Positions 59,001 to 64,000 of a stretch of 64,000 nucleotides of DNA are shown piece after piece. Made by a program: the position numbers and the translations under genes. The stretch is taken from positions 59,799 to 123,798 of IMG/VR virus record IMGVR_UViG_3300035158_000293. One strand, given 5' to 3'. The stretch is from a virus. Each line of letters opens with the position of its first letter. The first letter of the stretch is position 1. Below the pieces are notes generated by a model that was not told the DNA's origin, did not search any database, and saw only the letters and a program-made list of their open reading frames with translations.

Positions 59001-59084
59001 AGCCCTTTGTTGGGGTTTTTTGGCTTTACGCTTCGGTTTCCGTCTTTTCACTTTTGCCCGTCGAGGCGCTTTTTTACTCATCAT
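56082..59084 (-). CDS. Family A DNA polymerase with N-terminal UDG-like domain
   Basis: 1000 aa. Residues 30-240: UDG family 4/5-like domain (CVYCPLAPF cluster cysteines, LFVGEAPGKIEDDRGEAFVG, VTNVVRCRPPLNR, LGCLHPAYIL). Then a 3'-5' exonuclease (VAYDTETGSLS; later YAAMDADVTVR). Then polymerase motifs A MQADFSQIELRVAA, B RTRAKRVNFGIIYGIG, C LTVHDSIIFDCH. Start at ATG ATG 59084 overlapping the prior stop. SPO1-type phage polymerases have the same fusion. No 5' nuclease domain; supplied by 49374-50405. Confidence 0.94.
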   Translation of the reverse strand: MMSKKAPRRAKVKRRKPKRKAKKPQQRAQRLKPEEVPMVRQVLHQREYPKSGCVYCPLAPFREDFDDLLAEDYQRDAEKIQTKEVHTIQHPCIREVWTPCSVLFVGEAPGKIEDDRGEAFVGKSGKILRMALEDVFGDDGVSYGVTNVVRCRPPLNRTPSKTIIHACGPALIQEITERKPQLVVAMGNVPLEFLTEQKGITTFTGKFLDCTRPEFPNLKILGCLHPAYILRADYEIDRFCDAIDRSLRFLQDDVEMLAGEGEYHVVNTLEQAETLLEQLRSSAINKGTPVAYDTETGSLSPFDTKYPQLLCVSLSNTAGVGYTIPLEHVDAPWTSEEREVLRGLLRDFLSDERIPFIAQNEKFDRQHIRHGLRADPPQVARDTMLTHLTLNEKQGTHGLKQLAFAYTGMGGYDLVLERYKDANKAADPAHKGSYANIPGELLFKYAAMDADVTVRVDAGLCAEEEYVDNPKLRTLAEVFFPQLSAALAEMEYNGAKVDPDVAEFLWAEYSEIMERLEREISLLPPVCQFVAEAPNRGINVKGGEFNPGSWVQLQYVLFDYYGERPTELTNTGFDRLYDRFQREQKENDRLEFDEVVEEAIANKEWQHFSTKEDVLQAYKSGGNALCEKVLEYRGVAVLRNTFVRSLRERRDPNDYVHSTYKIHGTVTGRLSSSSPNLQNVPNKGDAKIKQAYISRFGDAGLLMQADFSQIELRVAACYFDDADMIQAYLDDEDLHTLSGIAISDLSPEEYYALPKKDQKSWRTRAKRVNFGIIYGIGAPGLQGSLQGDGIFMSIEECQALMDKFFEVRPGLAAGIEALHDHVQKTGFIETFTGRKRRLPEVFSGDNKIIARALRQATNFPIQSAAGDMTLMSIVLLHRRMQKRGFQSKMILTVHDSIIFDCHVDEFLELSCMVKEVMENLPKYSDEALPGLDWDWLRVPIRSDCEIGPTWRSMVDFDPYKIGTTANTPLYDEDGKTIRDPVSVDELWEVMSTKAEKSVLW

Positions 59085-59337
59085 CAGGTCTCGTGTGTAG
59101 AAACGGGTGCTTGTAAATGTCCTCTGCACGAACCCACGGCAATATGTCGCTCTCTTCAACAAGACTCGCCGCGCATCGCTGTTCGCCTTTGGACACCGTA
59201 GTGCTTCTTGCTTTCGGTAACAAGAAAACAGGCCGCGTTTCACATTGTCTCTCGTAACAAACCAAACGCAGCCCGCAACGATCACACTCCGGCACACGCG
59301 CCGGACGACCAAAACAAGGTGGTTGCCCTTCTGACAT
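59074..59337 (-). CDS. Small Cys-rich protein, 87 aa
   Basis: CDRCGLRLVC in the first third plus other Cys fits a small metal site; the rest is mixed. ATG 59337 is coupled to the polymerase (overlap 11 nt). Unknown function. Confidence 0.65.
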   Translation of the reverse strand: MSEGQPPCFGRPARVPECDRCGLRLVCYERQCETRPVFLLPKARSTTVSKGEQRCAASLVEESDILPWVRAEDIYKHPFLHTRPDDE

Positions 59338-59406
59338 GTAAAACCTTTCGAGGTGTCGTTACGGTAAATGTTGCGTAGTCGAGGGGTCCAACCTCAACTT
59401 GCCTAT

Positions 59407-59435
59407 ATTCTACTACATGAACGCCGAGTGCGCAA
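59407..59435 (-). promoter_or_regulatory. Promoter of polymerase operon
   Basis: Minus-strand TTGCGC (59430-59435), 17 bp, TAGAAT (59407-59412). Palindrome 59498-59512 is 60 bp upstream. Confidence 0.65.
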
Positions 59436-59497
59436 GCTCTTTTTGGGTTTTTTCTTTTTGTAGCCCTATCAGGCGGGAACCCTGCGGAAGAAAAGTT

Positions 59498-59512
59498 TTG
59501 ACATTGTGTCAA
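59498..59512. promoter_or_regulatory. Dispersed palindrome, exact, between genes
   Basis: TTGACATTGTGTCAA on plus. Includes the stop of the 83-aa gene and lies upstream of the polymerase promoter. Confidence 0.85.
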
Positions 59513-59760
59513 TCAGCATCGCGCTCCAAACGCTTCTGCTTTATGTCCTGCATGCAATTTTTGCACACCAAAGGGTAAAAGAAATGTTCTTCACCCGCCA
59601 ACGCGATCTCCTCAAGCTCTTCGCGGTCAATGGTCGAGAGGATTCTCAATTTGTCCGTGCCGCCACACAGCGACACCGCGGTTCCAAACCCGACCGAATC
59701 GCACAAGCTCGCATGAATGATCGCACGCTTTGAGGGTCTACCCAAACCAAACTTCGCCAT
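59509..59760 (-). CDS. Hypothetical protein, 83 aa
   Basis: ATG 59760. Contains GLGRPSKRAIIHASLCDS and a C-x2-C near the C-terminus (VCKNCMQDIK). The stop TGA lies in a palindrome copy. A GC-rich hairpin (59777-59802) without T-run lies just before the start. Confidence 0.6.
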   Translation of the reverse strand: MAKFGLGRPSKRAIIHASLCDSVGFGTAVSLCGGTDKLRILSTIDREELEEIALAGEEHFFYPLVCKNCMQDIKQKRLERDAD

Positions 59761-59843
59761 GTCTACACCCGATAAGGCCGGGGCAGGTAAAACGCCCCGG
59801 CAATGTTTTCGCGAACGAATCAAAATCACCGAAGCACTTATAG

Positions 59844-60287
59844 TCAGTCACTCACACCCACAACAAACTCCTCCTTAACCCAACCCGTCTCACCCTCGGA
59901 AGCACCATCGAGAAAACGCACCTCGTAAATAACCCCGGTGTCGTCCTTGAAGAATTCATAAGAGGATTCACTCAAAACAACCGCGTGTGTCACCTCCCGT
60001 AGTCGCTTGATTTGAATTTCCATAGCTAACTCAAGCACCAAACGCTCGGTCGCTTCCGCTGAAAGTTCACGACCTCTGTCCGGGTACTTGGCCGCCTCTT
60101 CCTCAACCCGCCGCCACGACGCCTCGTCACCAAAAAAGAAAGCGTCTCCGTTGATGGTGATCTCCTGCGGCTCTGGTTCTTTTTGCTCTGGTTCGGTGTC
60201 ACTTTCTGGTGTGGCCTCGTCGTCACACCCAATAAACACGCACAAAAACAACGCACCCAAGAACACCGGTAGCCACTTGTTGATCAT
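59844..60287 (-). CDS. Lipoprotein, 147 aa
   Basis: Signal peptide with lipobox FIGC (Cys21, MINKWLPVFLGALFLCVFIGC is the full signal; shown here as INKWLPVFLGALFLCVFIG). After it an acidic Pro-rich linker (EPEQKEPEPQE) and a helical domain. Likely surface or periplasmic; superinfection exclusion is a common role for phage lipoproteins, not shown here. Confidence 0.78.
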   Translation of the reverse strand: MINKWLPVFLGALFLCVFIGCDDEATPESDTEPEQKEPEPQEITINGDAFFFGDEASWRRVEEEAAKYPDRGRELSAEATERLVLELAMEIQIKRLREVTHAVVLSESSYEFFKDDTGVIYEVRFLDGASEGETGWVKEEFVVGVSD

Positions 60288-60329
60288 TTCGTACCCCCTA
60301 CAGTAAAAAGAGTTATGAAACCCACGCCT

Positions 60330-60358
60330 CATGTACAGTACCAAGAGCCGTTTGTCAA
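60330..60358 (-). promoter_or_regulatory. Candidate promoter for lipoprotein gene
   Basis: Minus-strand consensus TTGACA (60353-60358), 17 bp, weak TACATG (60330-60335). Confidence 0.5.
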
Positions 60359-60374
60359 GGTATTTTCTAAAAAA

Positions 60375-60764
60375 TTACCGTATTGAACGTGTAGCCACCT
60401 TTTTATTCTGCTTCTTCTGTTGCTCGCCCCGTAGTTCCAACCTAGCAAACAACTCCACTTTCCACCACGGACATGACCACCTAGCCCATGTGCCCACCAA
60501 GCGGTCAGCCACGCGATCAAACGCCGCACACCAAAGCTCCCACTCTGAATCGTCACATAGCCTAGCTCGCCACGCCTTCAAATCCCACGCATGGACTACG
60601 CTATACGCAGTAGCAAACCGCCACCGCAAGCCGGGGAGTTCTTTGTCAAACTCGTACAACACTTTCCAAATCACCGGCTGCAACCCTGCTTCAAGCGCCG
60701 CCCGCTTCACATACATACGGTAGTCATCACTTGCGTCGTAAGGTCCGTATGTCAGTCTATACAT
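60375..60764 (-). CDS. Hypothetical Trp-rich protein, 129 aa
   Basis: ATG 60764 after AAAGGTG. Unusually rich in Trp (YSVVHAWDLKAWRARL, SEWELWCAAF, WARWSCPWWK). No family recognised. Overlaps tmk by 8 nt. Confidence 0.65.
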   Translation of the reverse strand: MYRLTYGPYDASDDYRMYVKRAALEAGLQPVIWKVLYEFDKELPGLRWRFATAYSVVHAWDLKAWRARLCDDSEWELWCAAFDRVADRLVGTWARWSCPWWKVELFARLELRGEQQKKQNKKVATRSIR

Positions 60765-61488
60765 CTGAGACACCTTTTCTCAAAGGTCTGAGGCGACCAC
60801 TCAACGCAAAAAAGTCATTTACCATACTACAAAGGGCAACATGCACCTGTTCCGCATCACGCTCACCAAGCCATATCCTTCCTAAACGCCCACACCAACT
60901 GTGCAGGTTTTGCGTTGTAATGAGCCAATGGAACACGTCAGCTATCGCCGTCAGACGCTCGGAGGTTTCGTAGTAGGTTTCTGCATCTTGCTCGCATTCG
61001 TAACGAGCCTTCAAACGCGCCAGAGCTGTCTCTACCGGCAACTCTAACAAGAACGTCATGTCCGGTGCAGAAGGGCGCAAGTAGCCATTCACCGTCTGTA
61101 ACCATTCGAGGCGCTCGACGTCTGTTTGCGGCAAGTACGCATGCTGATCCGTCTCCATTGTCTGAAAAGGGCGGCTTCGCATGTCTGCAATTTGATACGC
61201 AAACGAGGACAGCATACTGCGATCTGAAATAACAACATCAGTACTTTCAACATGCCTGCGTGTGTGCAACCTATCAGCCGCAAAGAGGAGCCCAAGCACT
61301 TCAGGACACGGAGGTTCATCTTGTAAGAGTAGCCGCCGAATGAATGCCCCAATTGAGCCTTCTTCCTTGGCGGGCTCTCTACGGACCTTCACGGTATAAC
61401 CCTCTGCCTCGATGGACTCCTTCAACATACGCACCTGAGTGCTCTTACCGCAACCATCTATGCCATCAATCGCAATGCGCATAACCAT
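60757..61488 (-). CDS. tmk: Thymidylate kinase
   Basis: P-loop IDGIDGCGKSTQ at residues 6-17, DR motif VVISDRSMLSSFAYQ near residue 90, LLFAADRLHTRR, LLELPVETALARLKAR. Phosphorylates dTMP to dTDP. Somewhat divergent lid. ATG 61488 after AGGGGC. Works with ThyX and NrdJ. Confidence 0.88.
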   Translation of the reverse strand: MVMRIAIDGIDGCGKSTQVRMLKESIEAEGYTVKVRREPAKEEGSIGAFIRRLLLQDEPPCPEVLGLLFAADRLHTRRHVESTDVVISDRSMLSSFAYQIADMRSRPFQTMETDQHAYLPQTDVERLEWLQTVNGYLRPSAPDMTFLLELPVETALARLKARYECEQDAETYYETSERLTAIADVFHWLITTQNLHSWCGRLGRIWLGERDAEQVHVALCSMVNDFFALSGRLRPLRKGVSDV

Positions 61489-61530
61489 CGTTGCCCCTTT
61501 TCGCCTCTGAACACGTCGGTTTGTGTGGGA

Positions 61531-61614
61531 TGTGGACGCCGGGACTCGAACCCGGAAGAGATTGCTCTCAACGGCTCCTAAGACCGTCGCGTAGTCCAGT
61601 TCCGCCACGTCCAC
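61531..61614 (-). tRNA. tRNA-Leu(TAG)
   Basis: 84 nt, long variable arm (GTTGAGAGCAATCTCTT), anticodon loop CTTAGGA, T-arm CCGGGTTCGAGTCCCGG. Acceptor GTGGACG paired with CGTCCAC; CCA not encoded. Confidence 0.95.
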
Positions 61615-61651
61615 TTAAAAATACCAATCCAGCCCGATCTTACTCCGTCTA

Positions 61652-61724
61652 TGGTGCGGGGCGGGTTCGAACCGCCGACCTGTGGATTTTCAACCCACCG
61701 CTCTTCCAATTGAGCTACCGCACC
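61652..61724 (-). tRNA. tRNA-Phe(GAA)
   Basis: 73 nt; acceptor GGTGCGG/CCGCACC, anticodon loop TTGAAAA, T-arm GGCGGTTCGAACCCGCC. Confidence 0.95.
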
Positions 61725-61796
61725 GTCGAGGGGCTTTTGACGCTGTGCCGCCAAACCCCTCCTCTGCATAAGGTACACAGCCAGTAATGTAACTTT

Positions 61797-62048
61797 TCAA
61801 TTTCCGTGATCGGGCGGAAGTGTCTCAGTCATGGCCTTTTTGAAAGCTTCTTGCAAGACTGAAGGGTCGGCTTTAAGAACTTCCAGAGCTAATTTCGTGA
61901 GCCACCGCGCACCTGTGTCTACCGCCCGCTTACCAAACTCGTTTACTGCCATTTCACATTTGTCACTTGAATAATTCACCCGTAACGGAATCTCAAACTT
62001 CGGTCCGTAGCCGATGTCCAACCACAACTTGACTTTGTTCGCGTCCAT
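61797..62048 (-). CDS. Hypothetical protein, 83 aa
   Basis: ATG 62048 after GGAGGTTAGA. Short beta-like start (KVKLWLDIGYGPKFEIPL) then helices. Between tRNA genes. Function unknown. Confidence 0.65.
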   Translation of the reverse strand: MDANKVKLWLDIGYGPKFEIPLRVNYSSDKCEMAVNEFGKRAVDTGARWLTKLALEVLKADPSVLQEAFKKAMTETLPPDHGN

Positions 62049-62075
62049 TCTAACCTCCAATCGTGTTTTAAGGAA

Positions 62076-62148
62076 TAGAGGCAGGGGGATTCGAACCCCC
62101 GACCACCGGATTAAAAATCCGGTGCTCTGCCAATTGAGCTATGCCTCT
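62076..62148 (-). tRNA. tRNA-Lys(TTT)
   Basis: 73 nt; acceptor AGAGGCA/TGCCTCT, anticodon loop TTTTTAA between CCGGA and TCCGG, T-arm GGGGGTTCGAATCCCCC. Confidence 0.95.
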
Positions 62149-62158
62149 CTAAAGCTTA

Positions 62159-62229
62159 ATGGGGCATCGGGACTTGAACCCGAAACGGCGGGACCAAAAC
62201 CCGCTGTGTTACCATTACACCATGCCCCA
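62159..62229 (-). tRNA. tRNA-Gln(TTG)
   Basis: 71 nt; acceptor TGGGGCA/TGCCCCA, anticodon loop TTTTGGT between GCGGG and CCCGC, T-arm TCGGGTTCAAGTCCCGA. Confidence 0.9.
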
Positions 62230-62277
62230 GCACCTAACCACTTCTAACACCTAGCGCACGCACACCGCCCGTGCTAT

Positions 62278-62469
62278 TCACCTTAACACCTCAAGCAAAC
62301 GTGTACCACCTAAAAGCTTCTTCAAATAGTAACGGCTCGTATACCACTTGCGTTTCGACACGTCTAAAACATGATCCACCATCGCCATAAGAACTGGGTG
62401 GTGCGTAGCCACAATGACTTGCCAACCCTTTCGCGCCACCTGAACTTGTGCTTCTGTCAGTTGTGTCAA
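62278..62469 (-). CDS. Short ATPase-tail-like protein, 63 aa
   Basis: Contains KGWQVIVATHHPVLMAMVDH, which matches the H-loop segment (A-T-H-x-P-x-L) near the C-terminus of ABC/SMC-like ATPases, without any P-loop. Start TTG 62469 (weak) with GGGG upstream. It may be a decayed remnant or a small partner protein. A partial palindrome (TTGACACAAC) covers the start. Confidence 0.45.
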   Translation of the reverse strand: MTQLTEAQVQVARKGWQVIVATHHPVLMAMVDHVLDVSKRKWYTSRYYLKKLLGGTRLLEVLR

Positions 62470-62483
62470 GGGAAACCCCTGTG

Positions 62484-62879
62484 TTAGCCTCTACCTTTTT
62501 GTGAAGGCGCGGGTACATTTTCCTCCAACCACGCTTTGGCCTCCTTCAAACCGAGAAACCGAACCTCCTTTACATATTTGATGGCTTCGATCTTTGACTC
62601 CTCTGCCCACAGGGTGCGGGCAGTTGCAATTATGGCGTTGTCCTCATTATCCACACGCCCCTCGTAGCAACCTACGATCCGCAGAGAGAACTCCACTATC
62701 TCCACCTCGAATTCACACAACAACCGTATCCGAGTATACACCCCGGACGCATAAGGGTCGTAGGTGTACAGTTTGGGTACACCGCCTGTCTCAAAACAGC
62801 CTTTATTTGTGTAATAACGGTCTTTCTTACCCTTATCGCGGATAGCAAAGACCCTTGTCCCTGTCAGGTACTCAAACAT
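62484..62879 (-). CDS. Protein with L7/L12-like C-terminus, 131 aa
   Basis: ATG 62879 after GGGAG. Residues about 95-119, KIEAIKYVKEVRFLGLKEAK, resemble the L7/L12 C-terminal helices (K-x-x-x-I-K-x-V-R-x-x-x-x-L-G-L-K-E-A-K). The N-terminal part (CEFEVEIVEFSLRIVGCYEG) is different. Ribosomal L7/L12 homologues have been reported in phages; here only the helix segment matches. Confidence 0.6.
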   Translation of the reverse strand: MFEYLTGTRVFAIRDKGKKDRYYTNKGCFETGGVPKLYTYDPYASGVYTRIRLLCEFEVEIVEFSLRIVGCYEGRVDNEDNAIIATARTLWAEESKIEAIKYVKEVRFLGLKEAKAWLEENVPAPSQKGRG

Positions 62880-62910
62880 TTACTTCTCCCGTTTGTGCAA
62901 ATTGTACTTT

Positions 62911-63135
62911 TTACTCGACCCGCCGGAAAGAACCACCACACATGCAAGTAGAGAAGATGCCAAGGCTGCCTCCCATCTCGATGTGCTCTTCAATCTCGCC
63001 GTCCACAAGATGACACAACCGACCACAAACAGGGCAACTCACAAGGTAGATGCTAACTGTCTTACCCATGAATAGAGGGTGCTGTTCGCCCGTCCTGTAG
63101 ATGCGCCCTGTGGAATCTGTCTGCCAGTCAAACAT
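62911..63135 (-). CDS. Small zinc-ribbon protein, 74 aa
   Basis: ATG 63135 overlaps the upstream stop. CPVCGRLC near residue 34 and CMCGG near the end make a C4-type site. Unknown function. Confidence 0.65.
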   Translation of the reverse strand: MFDWQTDSTGRIYRTGEQHPLFMGKTVSIYLVSCPVCGRLCHLVDGEIEEHIEMGGSLGIFSTCMCGGSFRRVE

Positions 63136-63358
63136 GGTCACGGCCTCCTCTAGCCCCATCAGTATCGTAAATGCACAACTCACGAGCATAGAGTGCCAAC
63201 CGAGCGGGGTCACGGCCTCCTCTAGCCTCATTGGTGTCGTAAATCCGCAACTCACGAGCATAGAGTGCTATCCGAAACTGTAGAATGTGGTCATCAACCA
63301 CCTGTATCCATGTCCTATTCGAGTAGTCGCCTTTGTCTGTCAATAGTTCTGATTCCAT
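63128..63358 (-). CDS. Hypothetical protein, 76 aa, with internal duplication
   Basis: ATG 63358 after AGAGGTG. The C-terminal half is a 24-residue unit repeated twice (ALYARELRIYDTNEARGGRD, then ALYARELCIYDTDGARGGRD), from the 72-nt DNA duplication. Confidence 0.65.
   Translation of the reverse strand: MESELLTDKGDYSNRTWIQVVDDHILQFRIALYARELRIYDTNEARGGRDPARLALYARELCIYDTDGARGGRDHV
63137..63270 (-). repeat. 72-nt tandem duplication inside a gene
   Basis: Copies at 63137 and 63209 (period 72, in frame), about 85-90% alike by eye over the shared 60 bases. Confidence 0.9.
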
Positions 63359-63422
63359 GCCACACACCTCTAAGAGGGAAAACCTACCTTGTATAGGGAC
63401 AATCTATAAGATCATCACAAAC

Positions 63423-64000
63423 TCACTCCCCGTCCGCGCCTCGTTCTGACAAAGTCGTGGGGTGGGCTCTCCGCGCCTCTCTCAATTTAACCGCAAATTG
63501 ACCTAACTTCGCAATGTAGTCCTTACTGAAATCCACGCTCACCATACCCACGGACAGGGTGATTTCAACGTCCTCGTCGGAAGCCTTCGGGTAGCCTTCC
63601 TGCATATTCAAACACTCGATGATCGCCTGCGCCATAGTGCGTTTCAACCCCGGCTTTATCTCGGCCCCTAAAAAGCGCACAACCACACGGGCAATTTGCC
63701 GCGCACATTCGGCGGAGGGTAACAACGGGATTCTGAGCTGCACAGCACAGCGCGAGGTGCCGCAAAGAGTAAGCCTTACACCCTCCTCGACCACCCTCCG
63801 CCGGAACTCTTCGTCCTCTGCCGCTTTGTGATCAGCTTCCGTCACCTCTTGCCACTCTGACTGTCGCCAGATGTATTTAGGCTCGGGTGGCTGCTCAGGG
63901 TCCAGCCGACACACATAAAGAGGCCAAGCGGGGTTAGCAGGGCCAATGCCTAAAGAATCCAGATACTCCGGGCTCGGAGTGTATGCAAGACACTTCTCCA
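63423..64000 (-). CDS. Hypothetical protein, at least 192 aa (reaches right edge)
   Basis: Open to the right edge. If the base before the edge completes ATG, the protein starts MEKCLAYTPSPEYLDSL. Features PPEPKYIWRQSEWQEV, LRIPLLPSAECARQIARVVV and a helical end. No family recognised. Possibly complete or truncated by the window. Confidence 0.6.
   Translation of the reverse strand, partial: EKCLAYTPSPEYLDSLGIGPANPAWPLYVCRLDPEQPPEPKYIWRQSEWQEVTEADHKAAEDEEFRRRVVEEGVRLTLCGTSRCAVQLRIPLLPSAECARQIARVVVRFLGAEIKPGLKRTMAQAIIECLNMQEGYPKASDEDVEITLSVGMVSVDFSKDYIAKLGQFAVKLREARRAHPTTLSERGADGE

Noticed and set aside
59777-59802. GC-rich hairpin called as terminator
   Set aside because: Eight-base-pair stem but no following T-run on the minus strand.
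62455-62470. Partial palindrome TTGACACAAC at a gene start
   Set aside because: Only the first ten bases match; second arm is lost.

Overview
This window reads as part of a large double-stranded DNA tailed phage genome, or a phage-plasmid. It carries a T4-like (SPO1/T4 type) packaging and replication core: small and large terminase, a gp20-type portal, head morphogenesis protein, UvsX/RecA, a gp32-like single-strand binding protein, a gp46/gp47 (SbcC/SbcD) pair, a FEN-type 5' nuclease and a family A DNA polymerase with an N-terminal uracil-DNA-glycosylase domain. All supported genes lie on the minus strand, tightly packed, often with stop/start overlaps, clear AGGAGG-type ribosome sites and recognisable sigma70-type promoters. 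Five tRNA genes are present (Thr-TGT, Leu-TAG, Phe-GAA, Lys-TTT, Gln-TTG). The host cannot be named; consensus -35/-10 boxes and strong Shine-Dalgarno sites argue against Bacteroidetes.

Layout by coordinate (transcription runs from high to low). 1-8.1 kb: two giant proteins, one running off the left edge with two ADP-ribosyltransferase-like modules, one of 1609 aa with a C-terminal zinc ribbon. 8.1-12.2 kb: a type I-C CRISPR operon cas5-cas8c-[array]-cas7 with no cas3, cas1, cas2 or cas4. 12.2-25.5 kb: small proteins, three DNA methyltransferases (one frameshifted), several Cys-rich small proteins, a capsid-like protein, Nudix, ThyX, HU and a HAD nucleotidase. 25.5-37.6 kb: tail fibre with S74 chaperone, class II ribonucleotide reductase, many small unknowns, and a GC-rich unit with a perfect consensus promoter. 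37.7-45.3 kb: the packaging operon, with a 260-aa intein inside the terminase Walker A motif. 45.3-60 kb: recombination and replication (SbcCD, 5' nuclease, ParB-like protein, RecA, SSB, polymerase), plus a clostripain-family lipoprotein. 60-64 kb: thymidylate kinase, four tRNAs and small proteins, one with an L7/L12-like C-terminus; the last gene reaches the right edge.

The two strongest signals beyond ordinary gene content are these. (1) The CRISPR array sits between cas8c and cas7 with no leader. Its first repeat contains the cas8c stop codon, and its spacers are 36, 31, 21, 28, 20, 27, 5 and 32 nt, far too irregular for a normally acquired I-C array; with no Cas3 this looks like a DNA-binding (silencing or decoy) system whose processing also cuts its own mRNA. 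(2) A 15-bp palindrome, TTGACACAAYGTCAA, occurs ten times exactly and three times with one mismatch, spread through the window at about 5-kb intervals, both at promoters and inside genes in several reading frames. One copy overlaps the -35 box of the ParB-like gene. It is probably the recognition site of a phage repressor or of that ParB-like protein.

Nucleotide supply (NrdJ, ThyX, Tmk, HAD nucleotidase, Nudix), replication and recombination, and packaging form a self-sufficient lytic core. The lipoproteins, methyltransferases, CRISPR effector and ART-like modules are likely host- or competitor-interaction functions.
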